Position numbers and translations under genes: made by a program. A stretch of 64,000 nucleotides of DNA from the NCBI RefSeq assembly GCF_003967535.1, contig NZ_BIFR01000001.1, forward strand, positions 3,595,001 through 3,659,000. Direction: 5' to 3'. The number at the start of each line of letters is the position of its first letter. The stretch's first letter is position 1. The notes beneath the pieces were generated by a model. The model saw nothing but the letters and a program-made list of their open reading frames with translations, searched no databases and had not been told where the DNA came from. Positions 51,887 to 61,038 of this stretch are shown here, one piece after another. The DNA is from Tengunoibacter tsumagoiensis (GTDB taxonomy: Bacteria; Chloroflexota; Ktedonobacteria; Ktedonobacterales; Ktedonobacteraceae).

Positions 51887-53158
51887 ATGAGATGTTCAAA
51901 GTGTGGGAATGAGGTACAACCCGGGGAACTGTTTTGTGGGCAGTGTGGAGCCCCATTCACAGCTCCTGTCTCTCCTCGGGCAAATGTGAGTCCTCATCAA
52001 TCGCAGGTCCAAAGTGGCCCTATCCCTGTAATCTACCCCAATGGTGTGCCCACGACACCACCCCAGCCTCGCTCACTTTCTCCCCGCCTCCCCAACCAAC
52101 CTCCACGGCAGCCCTATAGTACCAGATCTGGCTCATCGGCAGGTCATCAGTACCCCTCAATTCCCCAGGCAGGCGCACATGTGCTGAGTGGCCCCAATCA
52201 ACAGGGCGAATTTTACCACGATTCAACCGCTGCTTTTCAAGTGAACCAGCAGTATTCTGTTATTCCTGGCAGCCAGCCCAGACAGATCTCACAGGCGATG
52301 CCAGTCCTTCCCACACATGGAGAACAGAAAGCGTACTCACCATCTCAATCTACGGACCGAACAGCCACCACATCCGGAATAACAGCCTCGCAGAAGGCTC
52401 AAACATATCCAGTGAATAATCCAGGTTCTGGTAGCAAAACAAATCAACATCGAACAATCCAGAGACAACCACATAGTGCCATTGTCATGACTATCTGTAT
52501 CTGTCTGGTCATTGCACTTATAAGCATCATAGGCCTGCTGACCTATATGTGGTCTTTAGGCAATCACAATGGAGATACAGCACAACCATCTCATCCTACT
52601 ACGCCTGTGACCGGGGCCCCTTCGATTACGCCAACGCAACTTTCTACACCCACGACAGTTGTTACACCGACTCCTTCTCTCGACTCCGGATTTACCTGGT
52701 GCTCTTCTACCTGCACGACGGCCGATTTTATGACAGAATATCCCACCAGATGGATCGTGACAACACTTCCCATGCCTGGCAACGGCATGCAGATCAGCAA
52801 TGCCTCCCAATCCCATACAATGGCAAGCTTTAAGGCAGAATTACCACCAACTAGTACTACTACAGCCAGTGAGATTTTACTGAATGAAATCACGATGAAC
52901 TATGCAAGAAACCCCGGATATCAGGCCTCAAATTCCAATCAAACAGCGACGATCTGCGGCGAGACCTGGACAACAGCCATCCTCTACTATCAGGATAACG
53001 CACAAAAAGAACGGGTAGAGGTCTACGCAACCATCCATAATTCAAAAGCATATGTCATTGCGCTTCAGGCTCCCGATGATCAATTTGATACAATATATAG
53101 TCAGTACTATTCAGCGATGCTGAACAAATATCAGTTCTTACCGTCAGGGACTGCTTAG
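51887..53158 (+). CDS. Zinc-ribbon, Pro/Gln-rich membrane protein
   Basis: A 423-residue protein with the same plan as the protein at 46269 but a different outer domain. Residues 1-25 are a zinc ribbon (MRCSKCGNEVQPGELFCGQC). About 30-210 is a low-complexity region rich in Pro, Gln and Ser. A helix at about 205-230 (AIVMTICICLVIALISIIGLL) crosses the membrane. A threonine/proline-rich stalk leads to an outer domain of about 140 residues with YPTRWIVTTLPMPGNGMQISN and VYATIHNSKAYVIALQAP, which recalls PsbP-like/DUF1795 folds. ATG 51887 has CAGGAG upstream; an earlier frame start at 51815 is unlikely. It may be cotranscribed with the following gene. Function is unknown. Confidence 0.75.
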   Translation: MRCSKCGNEVQPGELFCGQCGAPFTAPVSPRANVSPHQSQVQSGPIPVIYPNGVPTTPPQPRSLSPRLPNQPPRQPYSTRSGSSAGHQYPSIPQAGAHVLSGPNQQGEFYHDSTAAFQVNQQYSVIPGSQPRQISQAMPVLPTHGEQKAYSPSQSTDRTATTSGITASQKAQTYPVNNPGSGSKTNQHRTIQRQPHSAIVMTICICLVIALISIIGLLTYMWSLGNHNGDTAQPSHPTTPVTGAPSITPTQLSTPTTVVTPTPSLDSGFTWCSSTCTTADFMTEYPTRWIVTTLPMPGNGMQISNASQSHTMASFKAELPPTSTTTASEILLNEITMNYARNPGYQASNSNQTATICGETWTTAILYYQDNAQKERVEVYATIHNSKAYVIALQAPDDQFDTIYSQYYSAMLNKYQFLPSGTA

Positions 53159-53173
53159 CTTTTTGGAGGCCTG

Positions 53174-54700
53174 TTGAAATACTTTCTTATTATCCTGGTA
53201 TTTATCTGTGGTCTGACCAGCCTGGCTCTGGAGATGTGCGCCTCTCGCCTGCTGGGTGCCTATTTCGGTACTTCGCTCTTCATCTGGGGCAACTTGATCG
53301 GTCTGATCTTACTCTATCTCACGATTGGCTATTTTGTTGGTGGTCGTCTAGCCGATCGCTATCCCTCGGAGCAGGTGCTCTGCATCATCACTGCGACTGC
53401 ATCCGTCACTATTGCGCTTATCCCCTTTGTCTGCCAGAGTATTCTATCCTGGTCGGTTACGGGAATGGCCCAGGTCTCGGTCAGTATCTTCTATAGTTCT
53501 CTGGTTGGAACGATGCTGCTTTTCGCTCTGCCAGTAACGTTGCTTGGGCTCGTCTCACCCTTCGCCATCCGCTTGCTGGCAAAAGATATTAAGCACAGTG
53601 GGCGCATTAGTGGCTCACTCTATGCAATCTCTACGGTGGGAAGTATCCTTGGGGCCTTCTTACCCGTACTCTGGCTTATTCCAACGTGGGGGGTCAGACG
53701 TTCTCTCCTTATTTTAGCCACGCTCCTCCTGGCAGCTTCACTCTGGGGACTACGGCCACGCTGGCGTCCCTCTTTCAGTGTGGCCTTCATTCTATTGGCT
53801 GTGGTAACGCTGGTCGTTCCTCTGGGGCCGTTGAAGGATATTCCCCATCTAAAATATCAACATGAGTCACTCTACAATTATATCCAGGTCACTGAAGAGT
53901 CCGATGGAACGCGGCAGCTTATTCTCAATGAGGGTGAAGCTATCCATTCTATCTATTATCCGCCCACGCAGGATAAAATTCTGACCGGTTGGTATTGGGA
54001 TTACTTTCTGGCTGCCCCGTATTTTAACCCCGGCTTTACGCCAGATAAACTTCAACGCGTTGGAATTATTGGTCTGGCTGCGGGCACCATCGCTCATCAG
54101 TTTACTGAGGTCTATCACCATGTTCCAATCGATGGCGTTGAGATTGATCCCAGTATCGTCGATGTTGGACGCAAGTACTTTGATATGAATGAGCCCAATC
54201 TGAATGTCTATGTTCAGGATGGACGCACATTCTTACGCACGACTCAGGAAAAATACGATGTGATGGCTATTGATGCCTTCCAACAACCTTATATCCCTTT
54301 CCAGCTTACCACACGCGAATTTTTTGCGGAGATTGCCAGTCATCTCTCTTCTACGGGCGTAGTGACTCTGAACACAGGCCATACAACGACTGATTATCGA
54401 CTGGAACAGGCCTTTGTGAATACAATGCGCCAGGTCTTTCCAAGTGTCTACGTGTTCCATGTTCCCAATACCTTCAATACTGAGATTATGGCGACTATGC
54501 AACCAACTTCGCTGGAGACGTTTCAGAATAACTTGAGCCAGCTCACTCCTGATTCTACTCTCGGTCAGGTAGCCAGTGAAGTTATTCCAACTGTCACCGA
54601 GGGCCACGCCGAACCGAATGGGATTGTATTCTCAGACGATCGGGCTCCGATTGAACAGATTACGGATCAGCTCCTGCTCAATTATATTCAGCACTCGTAG
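53174..54700 (+). CDS. Membrane-anchored spermidine-synthase-like protein
   Basis: A fusion of a membrane domain with a polyamine-synthase-like domain, 508 aa. The first 215 residues hold about seven helices (FICGLTSLALEMCASRLLGAYFG, LIGLILLYLTIGYFVGGRLAD), the usual N-terminal region of 'fused MFS/spermidine synthase' proteins. The remainder is Rossmann-like: VGIIGLAAGTIAHQF replaces the GxGxG motif, then VEIDPSIVDVGRKYF, and YDVMAIDAFQQPYIPFQL. The DAF segment corresponds to the DAFDG motif region of spermidine synthases, though the second Asp is absent. TTG 53174 follows TTTTGGAGG and lies 15 bases after the previous gene, so they probably form an operon. Whether it makes polyamines is doubtful; many such proteins have no proven activity. 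Confidence 0.82.
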   Translation: MKYFLIILVFICGLTSLALEMCASRLLGAYFGTSLFIWGNLIGLILLYLTIGYFVGGRLADRYPSEQVLCIITATASVTIALIPFVCQSILSWSVTGMAQVSVSIFYSSLVGTMLLFALPVTLLGLVSPFAIRLLAKDIKHSGRISGSLYAISTVGSILGAFLPVLWLIPTWGVRRSLLILATLLLAASLWGLRPRWRPSFSVAFILLAVVTLVVPLGPLKDIPHLKYQHESLYNYIQVTEESDGTRQLILNEGEAIHSIYYPPTQDKILTGWYWDYFLAAPYFNPGFTPDKLQRVGIIGLAAGTIAHQFTEVYHHVPIDGVEIDPSIVDVGRKYFDMNEPNLNVYVQDGRTFLRTTQEKYDVMAIDAFQQPYIPFQLTTREFFAEIASHLSSTGVVTLNTGHTTTDYRLEQAFVNTMRQVFPSVYVFHVPNTFNTEIMATMQPTSLETFQNNLSQLTPDSTLGQVASEVIPTVTEGHAEPNGIVFSDDRAPIEQITDQLLLNYIQHS

Positions 54701-54734
54701 CACATCTCGATGTATGAAGAGATCATTTGTTTTG

Positions 54735-54777
54735 GGAGACAGGCTTGCTGATCTTGCAAGGGTCTGTCTCCTTTCTT
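54735..54777 (+). terminator. Rho-independent terminator
   Basis: GGAGACAG (54735-54742) pairs with CTGTCTCC (54764-54771), extended inside by GCTTGC/GCAAGG, and TTTCTT follows. It lies 34 bases past the preceding stop. Confidence 0.75.
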
Positions 54778-54857
54778 CGCTCTCCCTTTTTCCAACCTGT
54801 GAGCTCTTTTCTGCTCTCGAGCGTGTATGATTGTCTCGATCTGAACACTTTGGCCCA

Positions 54858-54887
54858 TTGACAGAGCGCGAGATCTCGTCCTAAACT
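54858..54887 (+). promoter_or_regulatory. Probable purA promoter with operator-like palindrome
   Basis: TTGACA (54858-54863) and TAAACT (54882-54887) are 18 bases apart. The spacer contains the perfect palindrome CGAGATCTCG (54869-54878), well placed for a repressor. The leader to purA is about 220 bases. Confidence 0.55.
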
Positions 54888-55111
54888 GAGGACATTATTG
54901 CTTGTGATAAAAGGATGCTATCACGTGTACAATTCGTATCATACGTGGTATTCTTATGCGGGTCAGACGAATCAGACAGATTATCATTATACTATCTTGT
55001 CAGGAACCCAACGACTAAAGCCGGGGGCTTGCCACTCATACAAGCCCACACCTGACCAGTTCTGGCCTGGCAATGGGCAGACGAACCTAGAAAGCTGAGA
55101 GGGAATAGATC

Positions 55112-56440
55112 ATGGCGGTAATAGCAGTTATCGGAGCTCAGTGGGGAGATGAAGGCAAAGGCAAAATCATTGATGAACTCTCTATGCGAGCAGACTTTGT
55201 GGTGCGTTACCAGGGTGGGAGCAATGCTGGTCATCGTGTTGTTCATGAAAAGGGGGAATTTTCATTCCGCCTTGTCCCATCTGGCATCCTCTACCCGAAC
55301 ACAACATGCATTATCGGAAATGGCGTCGTTGTTGATCCCAGGGCTCTTATTGAAGAGATGGAACAGCTTCGTAATAAAGGCATCGATATTTCGCGTCTTT
55401 ATATCAGCGATCGAGCTCATGTCATTATGCCCTATCATTTTCTCCTGGATCGTCTAGAGGAAGAGGCCCGTGGCGCGGAAAAAGGTGATCAATCGCAACG
55501 CGGAATGGGGCCAGCTTATGTGGATAAACATGCTCGTACTGGAATCCGCATGGCCGATCTGCTCGATGTAGATACCTTTCGCTCCAAGCTTTCTACCATT
55601 ATTCAGCAAAAGAACCGCATGATCACTCAGATCTATGGCCAGCCCCCCCTCTCGCTGGAAGAGATCCATGGTGAATATTTTGGCTATGGCCTCCAACTCT
55701 ATGGACATATCGCCGACACACAAAAGATGCTTCATGATGCCCTCTCTGAAAATAAAACTATTTTATTGGAAGGTGCCCAGGGAGCTCTCGTTGATATTGA
55801 TTTTGGAACGTATCCCTTTGTGACTGCCTCTTCAACCATGGCGGCCAATGCCTCAGTCGGTGCAGGTCTCCCTCCCCGCTCGATTGACCGTGTGATCGGA
55901 GTCTATAAGGCTTATATGACCAGGATCGGGAGCGGCCCGATGCCAACTGGCCTCTTTGATGTCGTTGGGGAAACGATGCGCGAGCGCGGAAAAGAGAATG
56001 GGAGTAGTATGGGCCGCGAACGCCGCTGCGGTTGGTTTGATGCGGTCGCTGGTCGTTTTGTCGCTCAGCTCAACGGTCTGGATGCCGCTGTGATTACCAA
56101 GCTCGATGTACTGGATACCTTCCCCACCATTAAAATCTGTACCGCTTATAACCTCAAAGGGCAGATCATCCATAATCTCCCAGCCACACTCCAGGATCTG
56201 GCCGCGTGCGAACCCATCTATGAAGAGGTTGAAGGCTGGCAGTGCAGTACCACGGGAATTAATAGCTATGATGAACTTCCAGCCGCCGCTAAAGCTTACC
56301 TCGAACGGCTTGAAGAACTTATTGAAACGCCTCTGGTTATGGTCTCGGTGAGCCCTCAACGCGGTAAAACAGTGGAGATCAAAGATATGCTTGCTGTCCC
56401 ACCCTACGATCCCCGCTATCCCAAAAATGCTTCTCGATAA
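55112..56440 (+). CDS. purA: Adenylosuccinate synthetase
   Basis: Joins IMP and aspartate with GTP to form adenylosuccinate, the first step from IMP to AMP. The catalytic loop GAQWGDEGKGKIID is at the N-terminus. GGSNAGHRVV follows, with the conserved GxNxGH pattern. RGMGPAYVDKHARTGIRMADL, the GTP-binding region EGAQGALVDIDFGTYPFVT, GVYKAYMTRIGSGPMPTGL and RERRCGWFDAVAGR are all canonical. At 442 aa it is slightly longer than average. AGAGGGAA lies upstream of ATG 55112. It is monocistronic, ends at a strong hairpin shared with rsmG, and has a 410-base upstream region with a likely operator. The assignment is secure. Confidence 0.97.
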   Translation: MAVIAVIGAQWGDEGKGKIIDELSMRADFVVRYQGGSNAGHRVVHEKGEFSFRLVPSGILYPNTTCIIGNGVVVDPRALIEEMEQLRNKGIDISRLYISDRAHVIMPYHFLLDRLEEEARGAEKGDQSQRGMGPAYVDKHARTGIRMADLLDVDTFRSKLSTIIQQKNRMITQIYGQPPLSLEEIHGEYFGYGLQLYGHIADTQKMLHDALSENKTILLEGAQGALVDIDFGTYPFVTASSTMAANASVGAGLPPRSIDRVIGVYKAYMTRIGSGPMPTGLFDVVGETMRERGKENGSSMGRERRCGWFDAVAGRFVAQLNGLDAAVITKLDVLDTFPTIKICTAYNLKGQIIHNLPATLQDLAACEPIYEEVEGWQCSTTGINSYDELPAAAKAYLERLEELIETPLVMVSVSPQRGKTVEIKDMLAVPPYDPRYPKNASR

Positions 56441-56487
56441 GTGTTTCTTTCATGCTATACTAAAAAAACGAATTGAAAAACTATAAG

Positions 56488-56519
56488 AAAAAGCCACATG
56501 GTCACCCAAGTGGCTTTTT
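56488..56519. terminator. Bidirectional terminator between purA and rsmG
   Basis: AAAAAGCCAC (56488-56497) pairs with GTGGCTTTTT (56510-56519), with TGG/CCA pairing inside. It includes the last codons of rsmG and gives a U-run in both directions. Confidence 0.85.
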
Positions 56520-57236
56520 CGTCATGTTGGCCCAGCTTCGTGGATACGTTGCCGGGGAGAGCTTCTGCTGTTCCCAGACGAGGATACGCCGCCCATCAGC
56601 CAACCCCTGCAGAGTGACTGGTAGATCGGTAATGAGCCGGGCTCCCACCTGGCCTGCTGTTCGCTTACCCTGTTCCAGTTCGAGTGCAAGATCACCTTTC
56701 TTTGGGAGAATCAGACGCCCCCCAATACGGCAGAAAGGGGCTCCAGATTCGAGCAGTGTTGCTAAGGCAGAGACGGCTCGTGCCGTGACAATGTCATACT
56801 TGCCTCGATACGCTTCTTTATGCGCATACTCTTCTGCTCGACCATGAATCACAGTAATCTCCGACAGATGAAGCTTCTCGATGACATGGCTTAAAAATTT
56901 TGTCTTCTTGCCGGTAGCCTCAAGAAGTGTTACCTGCCAATGCGGACGCGCTATCTTCAAGGGCAGGCCTGGAAAGCCAGCCCCTGTGCCGATGTCGATC
57001 AGGGTTAGTTCGGCATCAGGAAGAGCTGGCAATAGTGATAATGAATCGAGGAAGTGTTTCTGCAACACTTCCTCAGGATCGGTTATCGCCGTTAAATTTG
57101 TATGTTCGTTCCAGGATAAGAGCTCCTGCCGATAGATGAGAAAGGCCTGGCTTAACCTGGCCTCTTCTTCAACCGTCTGGGCCAGACCCAGTTGATGAAG
57201 CTCCTTGAGGAACGTTAGTGACAGGTATTCAGACAT
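56502..57236 (-). CDS. rsmG: 16S rRNA (guanine-527-N7)-methyltransferase
   Basis: Methylates N7 of G527 in the 530 loop of 16S rRNA, using SAM; loss gives low-level streptomycin resistance. The SAM motif I is LTLIDIGTGAGFPGLPLKIA, followed by VTLLEATGKKTKFLSHVIEKL. VIHGRAEEYAH and KYDIVTARAVSALATLLE complete the GidB signature. ATG 57236 is chosen because it overlaps the end of the VWA gene with one base between TAG and ATG, implying translational coupling. A TTG 12 bases earlier would add four residues. It is the last gene of a MoxR-VWA-rsmG unit, an unusual neighbourhood; rsmG is often with mnmG/parA instead. Confidence 0.95.
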   Translation of the reverse strand: MSEYLSLTFLKELHQLGLAQTVEEEARLSQAFLIYRQELLSWNEHTNLTAITDPEEVLQKHFLDSLSLLPALPDAELTLIDIGTGAGFPGLPLKIARPHWQVTLLEATGKKTKFLSHVIEKLHLSEITVIHGRAEEYAHKEAYRGKYDIVTARAVSALATLLESGAPFCRIGGRLILPKKGDLALELEQGKRTAGQVGARLITDLPVTLQGLADGRRILVWEQQKLSPATYPRSWANMTKKPLG

Positions 57237-57237
57237 A

Positions 57238-59400
57238 CTACGATACAATTTTCCGCTTACTATTCAGGTAATCAACCAGTAAGTATTCGCCCAGATTGTC
57301 TTTGTCGGCATAGAAGGTCCGACCATGGTTAATCTGAGCAAGCTGATTGACAAAGGCAACCATCCAACTGTCATCATAGAGCATAAAGGTGTTAATAGTG
57401 ATGCCATCACGAGTACAGCGCTGAACTTCAAGGAGCGTCTGCTTTTCAGCCAGAGCGCTAGGGAACTGAAACTGCCATCCCCCCATGGAATCTTCATACC
57501 AGACGGTTGGGCCGCCATCGGTAATCATAATCACCTGCTTATTGACGCCTCGATGACGAGCCAACAATTGGCGAGCGAGCATCAGGCCATGCGCCATATT
57601 CGTGCCTCGCTCATTGTCGTACTGGCTCATCTCGAACAGTTCATTTGGTTTGTATTCACGAGCAACAAAGGAGAAACCGATGATATAGAGATTGTCGCGA
57701 GGAAACTGCGAACGAATCAGGCTCTCTAACGCAACGGCAACTTTCTTAGCTGCGGGCTGGCATCCATTATAGACCATGCTCAGGCTCATGTCGATCATCA
57801 GAACCGTTGAGGATTGCGTGGTAAACTCAGTTCGGTAGACCTCAAAATCCTCTTTGGCCAGATTAACTGGTGTGCCTGTGCCGCGCCGGTGCAAGGAATT
57901 CATCAGTGTTTTTTCGAGATCCAGCAAGAAAGGATCTCCAAACTGATAGGGCTTGCTCTCGTCCGTACGCTCGCCGCCAACACCACGGAAGGGGCTCACA
58001 TGACGACCAAAGCCATCGCGCTTCATCTTGTTAAAGATGTCTTGCAGGGCCTTTTGACCAATCTTACGAATACCACGAGCTGTTAGCTCCCAACGCTTCC
58101 CTTTTTTCTGAATATACCCTGCCTCTTCTAGCGTCTTCATCAACTGTTTGAGCTGCTCGACTGATTGATATTCTTCATCGCCGAGAAGCTCTTTCACCTT
58201 CTCGCTATCGATGGCATCCAGATTATCCATCCGCCGCGCCTCTTGCATCTGCTCTTCCAGACCCTCCATCTGTTGCATACGTCCCATCATACGCATAGCT
58301 TCATTGAGAGGTAAGGATTCATCGCCACGGAACGGGAAACGCGTGCGCATCCGCTCTGATGGAGCTATGGCTTCAAGGTTTTGAGCCAGTTCCATCATAT
58401 CGACGCGAATGCGATCATCTCCCATGAGCTGTTCCATGAGATCTTGCAGCTCCTGTCGCTGCTCAGGCGAAAGGTTTTCCATAATCGCCTGCATCGCTGC
58501 CGCTTGCTGCTGCATCTGCTCAATCAGATCATCTAGAGAGTTAACGCCAGGAAAATACTGACCATGCTTCTGCATAAAGGCATCGAAGTCTGGCTCACGT
58601 CCTTCCTGACGCTCGCGCAACATCTTGTTCAGATCTCGAATCATTTCACGCAAATTGGCGAGGTCTTCAGGGGACATATTCTGTAAGGATTGCTGCATAC
58701 CCTGGAAGAACTGCTGCATCATCTGCTGCTGCAAACCTGACAACAATTCCTGGAACTTCTCGCGGGCCTGATCATCCATAAAGTCATAATCGGTCAGCCC
58801 TTTGATCTGTCCCGGCACATCTTTGGGCAGTTCATTGAGGAAGTCTTGCTTGCGTTTAGCAATCATCTCCAACATGCGCTGCTTCTGCTCGGGGGTAAGT
58901 CCACCATCGTCGCCCTGACCAGACTGGCCCTGCGCTCCAGCCTGGGGTTGCCCGGATTGACCTTGCTCACCCGCATCAGGTTGCCCTGACTGGCTTTGCT
59001 CGCCTGGTTCCTGGCCAGATTGGCCCTCTGGCGATTGCGCTGATGATTGTGAGCCTTTGTCGAGCCGATTCTGAATCCCGTCTCGCTCCAGTTTTTTGAT
59101 CTCTTCTAGCTTCTCGCGAAGATCATCCATAACGCCAGATGCCATATTATAGCGATTAAGCTGTTCGCGGCGAGAGTTGCGCATGCGTTCCATCATCTCG
59201 CGCAGCCCCATGGCCCGCCGACCATCTTCGCCCCGTATCCCCTCCTGCATCAAACGTTTTAATGCCTGTTGCAGATCGCCATTCTCTAGATAATCATCTG
59301 AGAGCGCATTCAGGATATCATCGGCATCAAGCCCTTCAATACGCTGCGTTCCATCCCAGCGTGAGTAGCCATAGCGTTTCTTATAAAAGCGTTCAAACAT
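57238..59400 (-). CDS. VWA-domain protein with Gln/Gly-rich linker (MoxR partner)
   Basis: A 720-residue cytoplasmic-looking protein paired with the MoxR ATPase. Residues about 1-115 are helical. About 115-180 is a repeated Gly/Gln/Ser/Pro-rich linker (SGQPQAGAQGQSGQ and similar). About 180-400 is rich in Gln, Met and Glu, probably coiled and helical (EQMQQQAAAMQAIMENL). The C-terminal 200 residues are a von Willebrand A domain with the MIDAS motif DMSLS in TVLMIDMSLSM, later RGTNMAHGLMLA and IMITDGGPT. MoxR-VWA pairs act as metal-insertion or protein-remodelling machines by family precedent. The stop is one base before rsmG's ATG. Its target is unknown. Confidence 0.86.
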   Translation of the reverse strand: MFERFYKKRYGYSRWDGTQRIEGLDADDILNALSDDYLENGDLQQALKRLMQEGIRGEDGRRAMGLREMMERMRNSRREQLNRYNMASGVMDDLREKLEEIKKLERDGIQNRLDKGSQSSAQSPEGQSGQEPGEQSQSGQPDAGEQGQSGQPQAGAQGQSGQGDDGGLTPEQKQRMLEMIAKRKQDFLNELPKDVPGQIKGLTDYDFMDDQAREKFQELLSGLQQQMMQQFFQGMQQSLQNMSPEDLANLREMIRDLNKMLRERQEGREPDFDAFMQKHGQYFPGVNSLDDLIEQMQQQAAAMQAIMENLSPEQRQELQDLMEQLMGDDRIRVDMMELAQNLEAIAPSERMRTRFPFRGDESLPLNEAMRMMGRMQQMEGLEEQMQEARRMDNLDAIDSEKVKELLGDEEYQSVEQLKQLMKTLEEAGYIQKKGKRWELTARGIRKIGQKALQDIFNKMKRDGFGRHVSPFRGVGGERTDESKPYQFGDPFLLDLEKTLMNSLHRRGTGTPVNLAKEDFEVYRTEFTTQSSTVLMIDMSLSMVYNGCQPAAKKVAVALESLIRSQFPRDNLYIIGFSFVAREYKPNELFEMSQYDNERGTNMAHGLMLARQLLARHRGVNKQVIMITDGGPTVWYEDSMGGWQFQFPSALAEKQTLLEVQRCTRDGITINTFMLYDDSWMVAFVNQLAQINHGRTFYADKDNLGEYLLVDYLNSKRKIVS

Positions 59401-59423
59401 GATGCGCGTCCTTTCAGCCAGGC

Positions 59424-60827
59424 TTAGCGCCGATAGCGAACTTTTCCGCCCACATCATCCTTATTGAGACGCCGGTTAAGATGTAAGCCCTCGAGAATAA
59501 ACTCGACCGAAGAAGCAATGGTTGCGGGGCTCCCACGACCGTTGAGCTTATCGATAGCTTTGCTCAATCCACCGACCTTCGACAACTGATTCACATAATC
59601 CATAGCGGACATATCATCCCCAACCTGAACGCTCAGACCGCGCTCAAAACCAGCGACCAGTTGCTCAAAATCTCGATTCTCAAAGTACTCACCAAAAACG
59701 CTGAGTACGGCGGCATTGATTAATTTCTGGACCACACGATCCTCTTTCACATCACCAACGGTATCCAGCTCGATCTTACCAGAGGTTGAGGCAACGACCG
59801 CAGAGAGATCGCTCACGCGTGGGGCAGCCTGACGCTCACCCAGACGCAGCGCACGGCGACAGGCATTGCTCAGAACGTTTTCATAGTTCGTGACGGAGAC
59901 GCGCACGCTGACCCCCGAGCGCTGGCTGATATCGTTGCTCTTACGAGCCAGATGCGTGATCTCGGCAATAACTTCCTTCATGAAGGGTGGAACCATCACA
60001 TCCAATCCTTCAGTCACAAAGTGGTTGCTCTCGGTCTCCATAATCAAGATCTCATGCTCAATATCGCGTGGATAGTGCGTTCGGATCTCGGAACCAACGC
60101 GATCCTTCAGCGGGGTAATAATACGTCCACGATTGGTATAATCCTCAGGATTGGCGCTCGCCACTACATAAACATCGAGGGGCAGGCGAATTTTATAGCC
60201 GCGAATCTGGACATCGCGCTCTTCCATAATATTGAGCAGACCAACTTGAATGCGTTCTGCTAGATCAGGAAGCTCATTGATACAAAAAATCCCTCGATTG
60301 GTGCGAGGAATCATCCCATAATGGATCGTTAATTCATCGGAGAGGTAACGGCCTTCCGCAACGCGGACCGGGTCTACCTCACCGACCAGATCTGAGATGG
60401 TGATATCGGGGGTAGCCAGTTTCTCTCCATACCGGCGATCCCGTGGCAACCAATCAATCTCTACGGCCTCACCCAGTTCTGCGACCTTCTCACGGCAGGC
60501 TTTACAGATGGGGTCATAGGGGCTATCGTTAATTTCGCAGTCAGCAATAACTGGGACTACTTCATCGAGAAGATTCGCAAGGCTGCGTGCCATACGTGTC
60601 TTCGCCTGACCACGCTCACCCAGGAAGATAATATCCTGTCCGGAAAGAATGGCATTTTCAATCTGAGGAATGACGGTCTCCTCATAGCCAACGATCCCCG
60701 GAAACAGCTCCTCGCCATCACGAATCTTCTGTACGAGGTTTTTACGCATCTCTTCTTTAACAGAAAGCACCTTATATCCACTTTCACGCAACTCGCGGAT
60801 AGTGCGTGGTCGAGTAGTAATGGTCAT
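59424..60827 (-). CDS. MoxR-type AAA+ ATPase (magnesium-chelatase-like)
   Basis: An AAA+ ATPase of 467 aa. Walker A reads FLGERGQAKTRMARSLANLL, Walker B RGIFCINELPDLAERIQ, and the sensor/arginine-finger part VASANPEDYTNRGRIITPLKDRVGSEI. An insertion with three cysteines (ADCEINDSPYDPICKAC) could bind zinc or be structural. The C-terminal lid domain (about 300-467) is helical. It precedes the VWA gene by 23 bases on the same strand and is very likely cotranscribed. MoxR ATPases work on a VWA partner as chaperone-like complexes; this pair fits that pattern. It appears intact and the catalytic residues are present. Confidence 0.9.
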   Translation of the reverse strand: MTITTRPRTIRELRESGYKVLSVKEEMRKNLVQKIRDGEELFPGIVGYEETVIPQIENAILSGQDIIFLGERGQAKTRMARSLANLLDEVVPVIADCEINDSPYDPICKACREKVAELGEAVEIDWLPRDRRYGEKLATPDITISDLVGEVDPVRVAEGRYLSDELTIHYGMIPRTNRGIFCINELPDLAERIQVGLLNIMEERDVQIRGYKIRLPLDVYVVASANPEDYTNRGRIITPLKDRVGSEIRTHYPRDIEHEILIMETESNHFVTEGLDVMVPPFMKEVIAEITHLARKSNDISQRSGVSVRVSVTNYENVLSNACRRALRLGERQAAPRVSDLSAVVASTSGKIELDTVGDVKEDRVVQKLINAAVLSVFGEYFENRDFEQLVAGFERGLSVQVGDDMSAMDYVNQLSKVGGLSKAIDKLNGRGSPATIASSVEFILEGLHLNRRLNKDDVGGKVRYRR

Positions 60828-61038
60828 TCAGTTTTGTGCTACCTTTCTTCGGGGTTGGCTTCGTGTGATGCATGTCTGGGATTGAGGATTAGTGATCGAT
60901 CCTGCATGATCCAACGGTACCAAAAACATGTGGAACCATATTTGATTCTACCGCCTAAAGGATGAAAACGCAAGGTCACAGACGGAGGCAAGCTCTCTTA
61001 TCTCCTGAGATTGATGTTCTACGCAGCTTGCCTGACCT

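Larger units (their letters stand above)
54701..55111. other. Intergenic region before purA
   Basis: The 410 bases hold the terminator of the spermidine-synthase-like gene (54735-54777) and the probable purA promoter (54858-54887). A GGGCTTG/CAAGCCC hairpin lies near 55024-55047. No gene is supported. Confidence 0.5.

Noticed and set aside
55010..55060. GGGCTTG/CAAGCCC hairpin before purA considered as a purine riboswitch
   Set aside because: It lacks the three-way junction and conserved core of purine aptamers and is not followed by a U-run.
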